64,000 nt of DNA from NCBI RefSeq assembly GCF_000143685.1, contig NC_014328.1:3906001-3970000 (forward strand), read 5' to 3'. The translations under genes were made by a program, and so were the position numbers. The notes beneath the pieces are model-generated. The model was not told the DNA's origin and did no database searches. It was given only the letters and a program-made list of their open reading frames with translations. Source of the DNA: Clostridium ljungdahlii DSM 13528 (GTDB lineage: Bacteria; Bacillota; Clostridia; Clostridiales; Clostridiaceae). This document shows, piece after piece, positions 26,646 to 36,647 of this stretch. Within the stretch, counting starts at the first letter, position 1, and the number at the start of each line of letters is the position of its first letter.

Positions 26646-27557
26646 ATGAAGGATAATATACAAATTAATAAATATTTAGAAAAAGCAGAGGAAGCCTTTG
26701 AAGAGAATAAATTAATTAAAGCATTAAATTTATATAATAAAGTTTATGAACTTTCAAATGGCGAAGATATAGATTCAATAATTAATTTAGCTTTAATATA
26801 TGATACTTTGGGAAAATCAGAGAAAGCTAAGGCGTATTACAAAGAAGCTTTAGATATAGATAACTGCGAGGAAAGAGCTTACTATGGTTTGGCTGCAATA
26901 TATGATGATGAAGGAAATTATGAACAAGCTATAAAATTATACAATAAAGCTATTTATATAAATCCAAATTATCATAAGGCTTACTTTTTCCTAGCAAATG
27001 CTTACGATTTATCTGGAGAAAAGGATTTATCAATAGAAACTTATGAAAAACTTTTAAGTTTAAATCCTACGGATTTTTGGGCAAATTTAAACTTAGGAAG
27101 CATTTATGAAGAACAAAATCAAAACGATCTTGCGTATAAGAAGTTTTCAAAAGCTTTAAAAATAGATCCAAATAATTATTTAGCTTTGTTCAACATGGGA
27201 GTAATTTGTTATAAGTTTAATATGATAAAAAAGGCCATTGGTTTCTATGAGAGATCAATTAATAAAAACAAGCATTATGAATACAGTTATTTGAATTTAG
27301 CAGTAATTTATAAATATAAAGCTACAAAAAAGGGTATAGAAATTTTATCTAATGGAATTAATAATTGCAGCAAAGTACATTTTTTATATTACAACAGAAG
27401 TTGTTTTTATGCCTTAATTAATGAAGAAAATAAGGCCTGTGAAGATATAATTACGGCTTTAAAGTTATATCCCAAATTTTTAAAATATGTTTTAGAAGAT
27501 GAGGAATTAGAAAAAGTAAGAAAACTAAGTTCATTTAAAGAATTTGCCTCTAAGTGA
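26646..27557 (+). CDS. TPR-repeat protein
   Basis: 303 aa made almost wholly of tetratricopeptide repeats (about seven units between residues 8 and 270), including AYYGLAAIYDDEGNYEQAIKLY and FWANLNLGSIYEEQN. No signal peptide. A cytosolic scaffold for protein contacts; partner unknown. It stands about 100 nt after the thioesterase gene and may share its transcript. Confidence 0.8.
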   Translation: MKDNIQINKYLEKAEEAFEENKLIKALNLYNKVYELSNGEDIDSIINLALIYDTLGKSEKAKAYYKEALDIDNCEERAYYGLAAIYDDEGNYEQAIKLYNKAIYINPNYHKAYFFLANAYDLSGEKDLSIETYEKLLSLNPTDFWANLNLGSIYEEQNQNDLAYKKFSKALKIDPNNYLALFNMGVICYKFNMIKKAIGFYERSINKNKHYEYSYLNLAVIYKYKATKKGIEILSNGINNCSKVHFLYYNRSCFYALINEENKACEDIITALKLYPKFLKYVLEDEELEKVRKLSSFKEFASK

Positions 27558-27571
27558 CACATTCCTTTATA

Positions 27572-28141
27572 TTACCCCATCAAAAGATAAACAACTATTC
27601 CGACGACTCCAGAACCAAGCATGATGTAAATCGGGTTCGTTTTCCATTTGCGCAGAATGAACAGACAGCTTAGAAACATGACTACAGCTTTCCAATCTAC
27701 ATGAGAAAATACACTCAAAGTAAATGCTTCAGCATTGAACAGTGATAAAAACAAAATGGACATCCCAACTGTAGCAATCAGAGAAACGATAGCCGGACGC
27801 AGTCCTTCAAAAATTCCTTTTACAAGCGTCATGTCTCGATACTTGTAATAATAGTATCCAACAATAATTGCTAGTACTGTCGTTGGAAATGCGCAGCCGA
27901 AAGTCGCCACAATAGCACCTGTTACCCCTGCCATTTTCATTCCTACGAATGTGGAAGCGTTCAAAACAATAGGTCCTGGTGTCATTTGAGAAATGGTCAC
28001 TACATCGGCAAATTCTTTCATCGTCAGCCAGTGATTCTGTGTGACAACCTGCTGCTGAATAAGTGGAAGAATTCCATAACCACCGCCAAAACTAAAAAGT
28101 CCTACCTGTAGAAAACTCAAAAGCAATTTCCAATAAATCAT
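27572..28141 (-). CDS. Chromate-transporter family subunit 2
   Basis: CHR-family membrane protein, 189 aa from the ATG overlapping the upstream stop (ATGA), with AAGGTGATG upstream. Family motif: LFSFGGGYGILPLIQ near the N-terminus and PGPIVLNASTFVG. Together with the next gene it forms a two-half-transporter pair. Base composition is noticeably more GC-rich than neighbours (the plus strand has many CG dinucleotides), suggesting transfer from another Firmicute. Confidence 0.85.
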   Translation of the reverse strand: MIYWKLLLSFLQVGLFSFGGGYGILPLIQQQVVTQNHWLTMKEFADVVTISQMTPGPIVLNASTFVGMKMAGVTGAIVATFGCAFPTTVLAIIVGYYYYKYRDMTLVKGIFEGLRPAIVSLIATVGMSILFLSLFNAEAFTLSVFSHVDWKAVVMFLSCLFILRKWKTNPIYIMLGSGVVGIVVYLLMG

Positions 28142-28710
28142 GTTTTCATCACCTTCTTTCGGTTTTGAATAGCTGTTAAAATGCCACCAAGTGCACCACA
28201 CACCAGAATGACCCATATGACATTTGCATTTAGAAAATAAATTGTACAGAAGGAAACAATCATGATAAAAATTGAAAGAGTGTTTTTCGATTTGAAGATT
28301 TCAGTTCCACCAGAAATCACCACATCGGCAATAATAGCCGCAATTCCTGCCTGCATTCCCTTTAGAACGGCATTTACCACTGGATTTGTTTTAAACGTCT
28401 GGTAAAAGAGTGAAACAACAGCTATAATTACCAGAGGTGGCAAAATCGTTGAGATAAGCGCCACAATTACTCCTGGAATACCAGCCAGACGGTAACCGAC
28501 CAAAGCAGAAGCATCGACGACCATTGACCCCGGCAAAGACTGTGAAATGGCAACAATATCCAGCATTTCATTTTCATCAATCCAGTGAAGTGTATCAACA
28601 AATTTATGCTTCATCAATGGCACAATCACATATCCGCCCCCAAAGGTGAAAGCGCTAACTGAAAATGTTGACACAAACAATGTTTCGTAAAACTTTAAAT
28701 TTCTTTTCAT
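28138..28710 (-). CDS. Chromate-transporter family subunit 1
   Basis: 190 aa, five to six helices, with AFTFGGGYVIVPLM and QSLPGSMVVDASALVG, the duplicated CHR motifs. Short-chain CHR proteins work as pairs. Chromate efflux is the named activity, but many clostridial pairs are uncharacterised anion transporters. Composition shift as in its partner. Confidence 0.85.
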   Translation of the reverse strand: MKRNLKFYETLFVSTFSVSAFTFGGGYVIVPLMKHKFVDTLHWIDENEMLDIVAISQSLPGSMVVDASALVGYRLAGIPGVIVALISTILPPLVIIAVVSLFYQTFKTNPVVNAVLKGMQAGIAAIIADVVISGGTEIFKSKNTLSIFIMIVSFCTIYFLNANVIWVILVCGALGGILTAIQNRKKVMKT

Positions 28711-28719
28711 CTTTTCTCC

Positions 28720-29075
28720 TTCACAGCTGATTAGTGGGTGTTTTTATACTTGAGGAATTTACATAATCAAAAAATTAAACATCCTAATATATATTTTTAT
28801 TATAGTACAAGTTCTATTTCTTCTCCATAAATATGTAAAAAATGTATTATTTTTATGATAAAGTTTCATAGGGACTCAACTATTTACAAACAAAAGAATT
28901 GATCACTTAAGTCACTAAAAAAATAAAACTTTTATCTGTCATAAATAAGCTTAAATTATCAAAAAACTTTTAGTTTTATAAGCATAAATAATATTTTCGC
29001 CATATTCTAGACTTGTAGCTACACTATGAAGATGTTAAAATTTATATACGTAGCAGTATAATTTTATCAATAAAA
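28720..29075. other. Gap without gene
   Basis: AT-rich spacer holding the divergent promoters of the chromate-transport pair and of the gene at 29081. I see no reading frame, repeat or stable hairpin in it. Confidence 0.5.
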
Positions 29076-29080
29076 AGGAT

Positions 29081-30790
29081 GTGTTTGAGATTTTTAATAA
29101 TAAGGATATAGAAAAGTATTCATCAGCAGTTACCCTATCAGATATGGAAATTTTCATATTTCCGGAACTTCTATATAGTCTCTTGCTAGCAAACATAATG
29201 TCTCCAATTATATGGGAATGGAAAAAGGATGAATGGTTTAAGGATATTGATAAACTAAATCCATATAGGAAAATATTAAGACTTAAGCAGTATATAATGG
29301 ACAATTATGATTTCAATCTGGATATTGATACATGGGGACTTACAACTAAAGAGAATGAAATAGCACGTTTTGAACCCTTTATGAATGTTGAAACAATAAG
29401 CAGAAGTAATGCCTTGTTTGGTTATGAAGGAGACAAATATTATTTTAGTATGGATATTAGACGACATTTTGGCCTTGATAAATATAACTCTAATATGATT
29501 CCTTATTGGAAGACTGAAACTGTAGAAGCAATGAATGCATTCAAATACAAAAAGAACTATGAAAAAGGTGCAGGTGAATGTGTGTCCCTATCTACTCTTT
29601 ATGCCGCTGCATTGTTTATAATATGTAAAATACCTCTTAAAGACATATACCTACTTGCAACACCACTTCATTCACAAAATTTTGTAGATGTAAAGGGTGG
29701 AATAGTAACAAATAATAGAAGAATTGTTACTAAAAATATGTGGTTTAACGGTACTGAACTTACGGTAAAAGCTCAAAGAGCAATACGAAACGAACAAATT
29801 ACAATTATTTCTCATAACACAGGTTTTGTCCATGTAGTATATCCCGAAGCAACCATAGATCATGAAGTATATATGGGCTTTGAAAAAAAGCTCAAGAAAT
29901 TCCTTGTACATGACATAGATTATGAGATGTTATGCAATTTTCTTAGACAGGAGAGCCATCTTCAAAAATTCTTTCAAATTAAGCATGAGTATCATGGCGG
30001 CCACAGATATATTCCCGCTGAAAAAGCCTATGCTTATGAGCATACTAGCTCTTTTAAGATCAATAAGAGTACGAGAGACAAATTGCTGTCTGAGATTGAC
30101 GAGTATGAATTTTCTCAGGAACCGATACAAAATAGGATATGTCTTAATAATTTTGATGAATTCTTTAAAAAACACAAAGTAGATTTTAATGATGAGAAGG
30201 ATATTATCAGTGTAATGGATGAACTTAACTGCCCTAATATGCCTTTAAAGGAGATTTTAACTTCATTATATGAATTTTGCAATATAGATCCAAGACTTCC
30301 TGGAAAGAATAAAAATTTTATTAAAGCAGAGCCAATACAGTTGTCGCCAGAAATGAGCCGTGAAGATATTGTTAACTATTTAGAGTCTATTAGAGACACA
30401 AACGTTTCTGCAGATCTTGCTTTTTACGCATTAAGAGATTTTTCCAGAACCGAATGGGATCCTTTTATCAAAGCAGCCTTAGAACGAAATCCCGTTTCTA
30501 TTAATATGTATGAAAACTTAAATGAAGATGAAGTTATAAATGCATTGGAGAATATGCCTAATGTATCCATATATAACGGCTCCCGAATGGCTCAACCAGA
30601 TGAAGTATGCAACTATCAAATGGGAGATGGCCTGGAAAAAGCTATATGTTTAGCTAATATATTAAAGTATAGAAATAATTCTCGAAGTATATGTATTAGG
30701 GTTCTAAATGATCATGTTGAAATTAATTTTAATAACAAAATTATCAATTGGCCGTCAAATAAAGGCTTAAATGGCACTATAAAACTTTAA
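29081..30790 (+). CDS. Transglutaminase-like protein of unknown function
   Basis: 569 aa, no signal peptide. Around residues 165-210 the order Cys (GAGECVSLSTLYAAAL), His (TPLHSQNF) and Asp (NFVDVKGG) fits a transglutaminase/cysteine-protease core, and a second conserved-looking region (HNTGFVHVVYPEA) follows. The rest is unlike anything I recognise. It starts at GTG with AAAAGGA very close upstream, so the start is uncertain. Monocistronic, ended by the hairpin at 30832. Confidence 0.6.
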   Translation: MFEIFNNKDIEKYSSAVTLSDMEIFIFPELLYSLLLANIMSPIIWEWKKDEWFKDIDKLNPYRKILRLKQYIMDNYDFNLDIDTWGLTTKENEIARFEPFMNVETISRSNALFGYEGDKYYFSMDIRRHFGLDKYNSNMIPYWKTETVEAMNAFKYKKNYEKGAGECVSLSTLYAAALFIICKIPLKDIYLLATPLHSQNFVDVKGGIVTNNRRIVTKNMWFNGTELTVKAQRAIRNEQITIISHNTGFVHVVYPEATIDHEVYMGFEKKLKKFLVHDIDYEMLCNFLRQESHLQKFFQIKHEYHGGHRYIPAEKAYAYEHTSSFKINKSTRDKLLSEIDEYEFSQEPIQNRICLNNFDEFFKKHKVDFNDEKDIISVMDELNCPNMPLKEILTSLYEFCNIDPRLPGKNKNFIKAEPIQLSPEMSREDIVNYLESIRDTNVSADLAFYALRDFSRTEWDPFIKAALERNPVSINMYENLNEDEVINALENMPNVSIYNGSRMAQPDEVCNYQMGDGLEKAICLANILKYRNNSRSICIRVLNDHVEINFNNKIINWPSNKGLNGTIKL

Positions 30791-30831
30791 AGTTTGTTTC
30801 TATTTATTAAAGTGATATTCATCTAAAAATA

Positions 30832-30870
30832 ATGGGTATAGATTTAGTTTCTACACAAATCTATACCCAT
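30832..30870. terminator. Bidirectional terminator
   Basis: ATGGGTATAGATTT pairs with AAATCTATACCCAT around an 11 nt loop, between the convergent genes ending at 30790 and 30949. Confidence 0.75.
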
Positions 30871-30948
30871 TTCCTGTTTGGATAATTATATATTGTTTTC
30901 AAGTTCTCACCAGTATCACTCTATTTACTCTATTTAATCTATTTTGCT

Positions 30949-31803
30949 TTAGCCGTTGAATCTCTTTTCTATTTGATTTTGCAGCATACTTTTTTCATTA
31001 TAATATTTCTCTTCCATTTCATTTAATATATGCTTTTTAACCCAAACATTATTAGCAAATACTGTTGCCACCCCTAAATAATAATATTGAAGACCTTTAT
31101 TCCCACCAATATCATTGAGATATTGGTTATATTGCTCAAAACAATACTTAAATTTTAAATTTTTATCTTTATTAGTTTTTATTATCTCACTTATTGAATT
31201 AATCCAATATATAGTGCAAACAATAATTTTCTTATCTGTATTATTTTTACTATATTTTAAGAAACTTTTCAATGTTTTAATATAACTATCATTATCTTCA
31301 CTATCTAGACTATTAGCTTCATTATCTATTAAGCTGGTCATCGTTGATTCCAAATCTCTCAATTTATGATTAATTTTAGAATCCATTCCGTCTAAATTCT
31401 TATTTAATTCTTCTATTTTAAATTTCATATCATTAATCTGATTCAGTCTGTTTGCTGCTACATTTATTTCTTGTGATACATCTGCAAGATTATCAAATGC
31501 ATCCTCAAATTTGCTCTTTGTCTCTCGCGATACGTCTACAAGATTATCAGATACATTTTCAAGTTTGTTCTTTGTATTATTAGATTTCTGTTCCCCATTT
31601 ATTGTCACTATTATAGCAATTATTGATAATATTATTGATGATATTGCCACTGCAAAAGACACTTCATCTACAAATTTAATATTCCAATAACACGACGTTG
31701 TTATAAAAATTGCTATAACTGCTATACTAATGATTATAATGTATATTATATGTAATTTTAACTTTTCATGATCTACTATGCAGCTTATATCTTCTTGTTT
31801 CAT
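30949..31803 (-). CDS. Membrane-anchored coiled-coil protein
   Basis: 284 aa from the ATG at 31803 (GAGGTG eight bases upstream). Two N-terminal membrane helices (about residues 18-42 and 48-70) are followed by a coiled coil containing a near-duplicate segment, NLVDVSRETKSKFEDA and NLADVSQEI, then a helical C-terminal domain. No enzyme motif. Not recognised; the topology recalls sensors or scaffolds with a cytosolic domain. Confidence 0.6.
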   Translation of the reverse strand: MKQEDISCIVDHEKLKLHIIYIIIISIAVIAIFITTSCYWNIKFVDEVSFAVAISSIILSIIAIIVTINGEQKSNNTKNKLENVSDNLVDVSRETKSKFEDAFDNLADVSQEINVAANRLNQINDMKFKIEELNKNLDGMDSKINHKLRDLESTMTSLIDNEANSLDSEDNDSYIKTLKSFLKYSKNNTDKKIIVCTIYWINSISEIIKTNKDKNLKFKYCFEQYNQYLNDIGGNKGLQYYYLGVATVFANNVWVKKHILNEMEEKYYNEKSMLQNQIEKRFNG

Positions 31804-32112
31804 ATTAATCACCTCATTACATAATATTCTTAAAAATATAATTAATTCCTTTTTTAAATTTTTTCTATAATTTATCATTTCTATTTAAATTCTTTATTTC
31901 AAATTTTCATTAGTACTATAATCTAACTTAATTTTATATTAATATTTCATATTTTTATCAAAAAATAATAAATATTTTTGTCGAATAATACGATATACAT
32001 AGTATTCACCTTAATTATTATTTTGGGAGTTGTACTTAATACATTCAACATTTTAGGGCAAATTTTCTTTATGTTAAGCAAATTTTAGTAAAATTTTAAG
32101 GAGGCGCAAATT

Positions 32113-33825
32113 ATGCAGTGGTTTAAAAATTTAAAGATGATACAAAAATTAATATCTTCATTTGTTCTAGTAGCTTTATTTATCGGTGTAGTTGGATTTA
32201 TTGGATTACATAATATGAAAACCATCTATTCTAACGCTAATTCTATGCATGATTATAATCTTAAGTCAATAGAAAGCTTAATGATCACGAAACAAAATTT
32301 TGCAGATATTCGATCAGATTTATTAAAAATTGTTTATCAACAAAATTTAGGTGACAAAAATAAGTTAAAAAAAGAAATTAATGATTTAAGTGCTAAAAAT
32401 GATTCAATTATAGATAATTATGAGAAGACATTATTATCTAAGAATGAAGATTCAATTTTTTCACAGTTAAAAAAGGATAGGAATGAATACAAAGAGGCAT
32501 TTAATAAGGTATTAAAATTTATTGATGAAAATAATTATAAAGACGCACAAGAAAATTTTTCTGATATTACTAAGGCAAGAACGAAAATTTACAGTGATAT
32601 GGATAAATTAATAGCAACAAATTCTAATGAAGCGGATAATGCAGATAATCAAAATAAAATTACATATACATCATCTTTAGTTATTACCAATACAATAATT
32701 ATATTAGGGCTTGCTGTTGGAGTTATTATTGGTTTATTTATAGCAATTATGATTTCAAAAGAAATTACTAAGGTTTTAAATTTAGCAAAAGCTTTGGGAG
32801 ATGGAGATTTAACTAAATCTATAGAAGTGGATAGCAAAGATGAAATAGGAAACTTAGGCAAAGCTTTAAATAAAGCTTGTGAGAATATGAAAGAATTAAT
32901 AAGTTCAATAATGAATAGTGCTGGAGATATAAGTTCTTCTAGTGAAGAGCTATCTGCAACTACTGAGGAAATTACATCTATGATGGAAGCTGCAAATGAA
33001 TCCACCGAACAAATAGCACAAGGTGCACAAGAATTAAGTTCAACAACAGAAGGGGTAAACGCTTCTATGCAGGAGATTTCTACTTCAACTAATAAATTAT
33101 TAGATAAATCAATAAATGCCCAAAATTCTTCAAATGAAATAAGTAAACGTGCAGTTGAAATAAAAAATAAAGCGGCTAAAAATATAGAGGATGGAAATGC
33201 AATATATAAAGAAAAACACGATAATATTATAAAATCTATTGAGGATGGCAAAGTTGTCGAAGAAGTTAAAATTATGGCCGATTCCATTGGAAGTATAGCA
33301 GAACAAACAAATCTCCTTGCATTAAATGCTGCAATAGAAGCTGCAAGAGCTGGGGAACAAGGAAAGGGCTTTGCTGTAGTTGCAGAGGAAGTAAGAGATT
33401 TAGCAGAACAATCTTCTCAAGCTGTAGTAAGTATACAAAGCATGGTTTCTCAAGTAAAAGATGCCTTTGATTCTTTATCGAAAAGTGGACAAGATATCTT
33501 AGATTATATATCAAATAATGTAAATCCTAATTATAAACTTCTTATGAACACAGGTATACAATATGAAAAAGATGCTGCATTTATAAAAAATATGGCTGAG
33601 GAAATTTCAACTTCATCAAAACAAATGGATAATGCTATAAGTAATATAAGTGGTTCAGTTGAAAATATATCAGCAACTTCAGAAGAATCAGCAGCTAGTT
33701 CAGAAGATATAATGAGCAGTATAAATGAGATAACAAAAGCTGTAAGTGAGGTTTCTGAATCTGCTCAAAGTCAAGCTGAACTTGCACAAAAACTTAATGA
33801 AATGGTTCATAAATTTAAAGTATAA
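32113..33825 (+). CDS. Methyl-accepting chemotaxis protein
   Basis: 570 aa chemoreceptor. An N-terminal membrane helix (residues 12-32), an extracytoplasmic four-helix-bundle domain (about 40-190), a second helix (about 194-216), HAMP, then the signalling domain with hairpin tip [20 protein letters not shown] near residue 400. AAGGAGG is nine bases before the ATG. The ligand-binding part is of the 4HB_MCP kind; stimulus unknown. Confidence 0.9.
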   Translation: MQWFKNLKMIQKLISSFVLVALFIGVVGFIGLHNMKTIYSNANSMHDYNLKSIESLMITKQNFADIRSDLLKIVYQQNLGDKNKLKKEINDLSAKNDSIIDNYEKTLLSKNEDSIFSQLKKDRNEYKEAFNKVLKFIDENNYKDAQENFSDITKARTKIYSDMDKLIATNSNEADNADNQNKITYTSSLVITNTIIILGLAVGVIIGLFIAIMISKEITKVLNLAKALGDGDLTKSIEVDSKDEIGNLGKALNKACENMKELISSIMNSAGDISSSSEELSATTEEITSMMEAANESTEQIAQGAQELSSTTEGVNASMQEISTSTNKLLDKSINAQNSSNEISKRAVEIKNKAAKNIEDGNAIYKEKHDNIIKSIEDGKVVEEVKIMADSIGSIAEQTNLLALNAAIEAARAGEQGKGFAVVAEEVRDLAEQSSQAVVSIQSMVSQVKDAFDSLSKSGQDILDYISNNVNPNYKLLMNTGIQYEKDAAFIKNMAEEISTSSKQMDNAISNISGSVENISATSEESAASSEDIMSSINEITKAVSEVSESAQSQAELAQKLNEMVHKFKV

Positions 33826-33839
33826 ATTTTAATCTATAA

Positions 33840-33873
33840 ATGGGATATCTCAAATTTAAGATATCCCATTTTA
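33840..33873 (+). terminator. Rho-independent terminator
   Basis: Perfect ATGGGATATCT/AGATATCCCAT stem followed by TTTTAT, 14 nt after the chemoreceptor stop; also faces the convergent nitroreductase gene. Confidence 0.8.
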
Positions 33874-33908
33874 TAATCACAATTTCGAAAAAAGATGGAA
33901 ATAAATTT

Positions 33909-34508
33909 TTAAAGTCTATATTCAATAATGCTATCTGGCGTCTTTCTAGGTCTTGGATTTGGTTTCTCATCAGGATATCCAAGTGCAACAGCCCCAACCA
34001 GCTGTGTTTTTACATCAATATAATTTACCAGTTCATTATATGCAAAACATGTATTTGCAATCCATAATGTACCTAATCCTAAATCTTCTGCCTGTAACAA
34101 CATATTTTCAATAGCTGCACCTATAGAAAGTGTATCTACAATTTCCGTAAATCGTTCGTCTGCCGTAGTTATATTTTTAAATGGCGATTTACCATTTGTA
34201 TTAAAAACCATGATGATAATTGAAGCTTCTTTCATAATTCGTAAAGTATTCTTTGCATCTGGTATTCCATCTCTTGAATTAGGCAATAATGCTTCTTCAT
34301 TTAATTCACGCTGGATTCCAGCCTCCATTTTTGATAAAAGTTCTTCTTTTTTAATTCCTCCAAACACAATAAACTTCCAGGGCTGTTTGTTCTTCCCAGA
34401 TGGTGCAGCTCTTCCAGCATCCAATATTTCATTAAGAATATCTATTGGTATTTCTTTAGATTTATACTTTCGTATACTTCTCCTATTGTAAATTGCTTCT
34501 ATGCCCAT
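33909..34508 (-). CDS. Nitroreductase-family flavoprotein
   Basis: 199 aa FMN-dependent reductase. The N-terminal RRSIRKYKSKEIP and DAGRAAPSGKNKQPWKFIV motifs bind FMN, and GLGTLWIAN lies near residue 145. NAD(P)H oxidoreductase on nitro- or quinone-type substrates; the physiological substrate is unknown. It lies directly downstream of a decayed methyltransferase. Confidence 0.85.
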   Translation of the reverse strand: MGIEAIYNRRSIRKYKSKEIPIDILNEILDAGRAAPSGKNKQPWKFIVFGGIKKEELLSKMEAGIQRELNEEALLPNSRDGIPDAKNTLRIMKEASIIIMVFNTNGKSPFKNITTADERFTEIVDTLSIGAAIENMLLQAEDLGLGTLWIANTCFAYNELVNYIDVKTQLVGAVALGYPDEKPNPRPRKTPDSIIEYRL

Positions 34509-34546
34509 TCATTTCACCTCATTAAATTTGAATTTATGTTTTACAA

Positions 34547-34808
34547 ATCAATATACATTCCGGCACATTTCTCCTGCAATTACAGAACTATTAATTATAT
34601 CAAAGCCTTTTTTCGGACGAATTCTATATATTCATCAGATTTCCATTTATGAAAAGTATGAAATTCAATTCTTTCCATTAACCAAATTCGTATCTTATTG
34701 ATTTTTCATCATATACAAATGTCGGTGCAATCAACAATGCCCCTTTTTTTAACACACAACGAATTTCTGTTAGTGCTTTATCAGGATTTGGCATAATATG
34801 AAGTGCAT
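34547..34808 (-). pseudogene. Class I SAM methyltransferase remnant
   Basis: The minus strand reads, in changing frames, ALHIMPNPDKALTEIRCVLK, then FVYDEKSI, FHKWKSDEYIEFVRKKG and GFDIINSSVIAGEMC, the C-terminal third of a class I methyltransferase. At least two frameshifts and a stop interrupt it, and its 5' end is cut where the toxin-antitoxin remnant begins. Confidence 0.7.
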
Positions 34809-35001
34809 TTTATTGTTATTCCCTAGTTTGTTTTCAATAACTACTATTGCTATAGTAGCATTATCTAACAAAAATTTACATATAAAAATTGAAAACAAAA
34901 TTACTTTAAGACCTGATAAATTATCATCAGACACTAAAGTAAACATAAATAATTCTAAAAAAATAATAGGTAGGCTTCCTCAAACTCTATCTATTATTTA
35001 A
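34798..35001 (+). pseudogene. 5'-truncated copy of small membrane toxin gene
   Basis: From about 34812 on it is about 90 percent identical to the gene at 53270-53482, including most of the membrane segment (FSITTIAIVALSNKN) and the ENKITLRPD tail. The promoter, leader and first 17 or so codons of the 53 kb locus are missing and replaced by methyltransferase DNA. A one-base loss in the A-run changes the last residues. Confidence 0.7.
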
Positions 35002-35064
35002 CACTTATACAAATCTATAAAGCAGACTAAATTCATAATCCACCCTCTTATTACTAATATTATA
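34957..35064 (-). ncRNA. Solitary antitoxin-like antisense RNA
   Basis: An extended -10 (TG-T-TATAAT, TATAAT at 35059-35064 on minus) would start an RNA of about 95 nt running to the AATAATAGATAG hairpin and T-run at 34957-34963. Same arrangement as at 53465-53573, kept intact while the toxin gene beside it is truncated. Confidence 0.5.
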
Positions 35065-35307
35065 ACATAAATATTTTAATTTTAGTTGTCCTAAGTAACT
35101 AAAATTGTATACTACAAGGCGTTAGCAGCACCCTGTTTTTATTGTGTCTATTGTTAAGTTAATTATACAATACATTCTGCTAAAGTGTACCTGAATATAC
35201 ACCCATATTGACATAATACCTACTTAGAAAGTAACATGTATAATGTAAGTATTGCGAGATGATAAAGAATACAGAAACGACGGGTAAAATATAAGGAGGA
35301 AACTATT

Positions 35308-36618
35308 ATGCTATTTGACTTTGTAGCAATAGATTTTGAGACAGCAAATAATAATTTCAACAGTGCTTGTTCACTTGGAATTGCTGCTGTAAAAAATAAT
35401 AAAATATGTAAAAAAGATTACTTTTTAATTCATCCACCAACTCTTGATTTTAATAAAAAGAATATCTCCATAAATGGAATAACTCCTAAGGACATAGAAA
35501 ATTCACCTCTTTTTCCTGATATATGGAATGATATACATACTTACTTTGATGATAATATAATAATTGCTCACAATGCCGTATTTGATATGTCAGTACTAAA
35601 AAATTGTTTATTAGAATATGATATTTCTATGCCTAATTTCAACTATATCTGCAGTATACCTATATCCACAAAATTATGTGGAGGGAAAGGAATTGGTAAA
35701 TCTTTAGAAGACCGTGCCAAATATTTTGGAGTAGATTTAGGACATCATCATAATTCTTTAGATGATGCTGCAGCATGTGCAAATTTAGTAATTGAATGCA
35801 TAAAACGTGCTCATAAAAAGAACCTTGAATCTTTTTGTCATACATATACCAGCCTTCCAATAAAAACTTTTAAAGATCTAAATCCTCAAAAAGGTTTTAT
35901 TGCGAATACTAAAAACAGTTTCACTAATAACAAATTCAATACAGTTAAAATATCTGAAATTAAACCTGACAATGACAATATTATCGATACGTCCAATCCA
36001 TTTTATAATAAAAATGTGGTCTTCACAGGTGAACTTAAAAGTTTAGGTAGAAAAGAAGCTATGCAAAAAGTAGTCAACTTAGGTGGCACATTAAAAAGTG
36101 GTGTATCTAAAAAGACAGATTACTTAATAGTTGGAAACCAGGATAAATCTCTTGTAGGTGAAAATGGAATAAGTTCCAAGGAAGAAAAAGCAGCTGAATT
36201 AAATGAAAACGGATCTTCTATAAAAATTTTGAATGAATCCGAATTTCTAGAATTGATCAAAACTCCCAATAAAGAAAATAGTTTTGATGATTCCAATGAA
36301 GTTGTTGACTTAAATTCAACTATTATTTTTAACACTTTAGATGACAAGATAAACAAGTTAAGGGAATGGAAGCTTTTAAGTCGTACAGCAGCTGATTTAA
36401 AAGACATATATTATAAAAATAAAAATGAAACTTATAAATGTGACATCATAGGATACTCAACTAAGAAAACAAATTTAAATTGTTTAAGTCAATTTTATGA
36501 AACCATAGTAATAAAAGTTAATGATAAAATTATAAGAATAGCTCCAGCATATTTATTAGATATGCAGAAAAAGGATTTTTATCTTTCTTATAACAGTGTA
36601 CAACCTATAATAGGTTAA
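35308..36618 (+). CDS. DnaQ-type 3'-5' exonuclease with BRCT domain
   Basis: 436 aa. N-terminal DEDDh exonuclease (residues 1-175): DFET near residue 8, HNAVFDMSVL near 92, and HHHNSLDDA near 149. A BRCT domain (about 230-315) with VVFTGEL and KKTDYLIVG follows, then an extra C-terminal domain (about 345-436) that I do not recognise. Resembles Pol III epsilon-like exonucleases fused to BRCT found in Firmicutes; probably DNA repair or nucleic-acid trimming. AAGGAGG is well placed. Confidence 0.85.
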   Translation: MLFDFVAIDFETANNNFNSACSLGIAAVKNNKICKKDYFLIHPPTLDFNKKNISINGITPKDIENSPLFPDIWNDIHTYFDDNIIIAHNAVFDMSVLKNCLLEYDISMPNFNYICSIPISTKLCGGKGIGKSLEDRAKYFGVDLGHHHNSLDDAAACANLVIECIKRAHKKNLESFCHTYTSLPIKTFKDLNPQKGFIANTKNSFTNNKFNTVKISEIKPDNDNIIDTSNPFYNKNVVFTGELKSLGRKEAMQKVVNLGGTLKSGVSKKTDYLIVGNQDKSLVGENGISSKEEKAAELNENGSSIKILNESEFLELIKTPNKENSFDDSNEVVDLNSTIIFNTLDDKINKLREWKLLSRTAADLKDIYYKNKNETYKCDIIGYSTKKTNLNCLSQFYETIVIKVNDKIIRIAPAYLLDMQKKDFYLSYNSVQPIIG

Positions 36619-36647
36619 ATAAATAATTATAAAGGTAAGTGATTAAA

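Noticed and set aside
33272..33514. Leucine-rich minus-strand frame within the chemoreceptor
   Set aside because: Antisense shadow of the conserved signalling domain.
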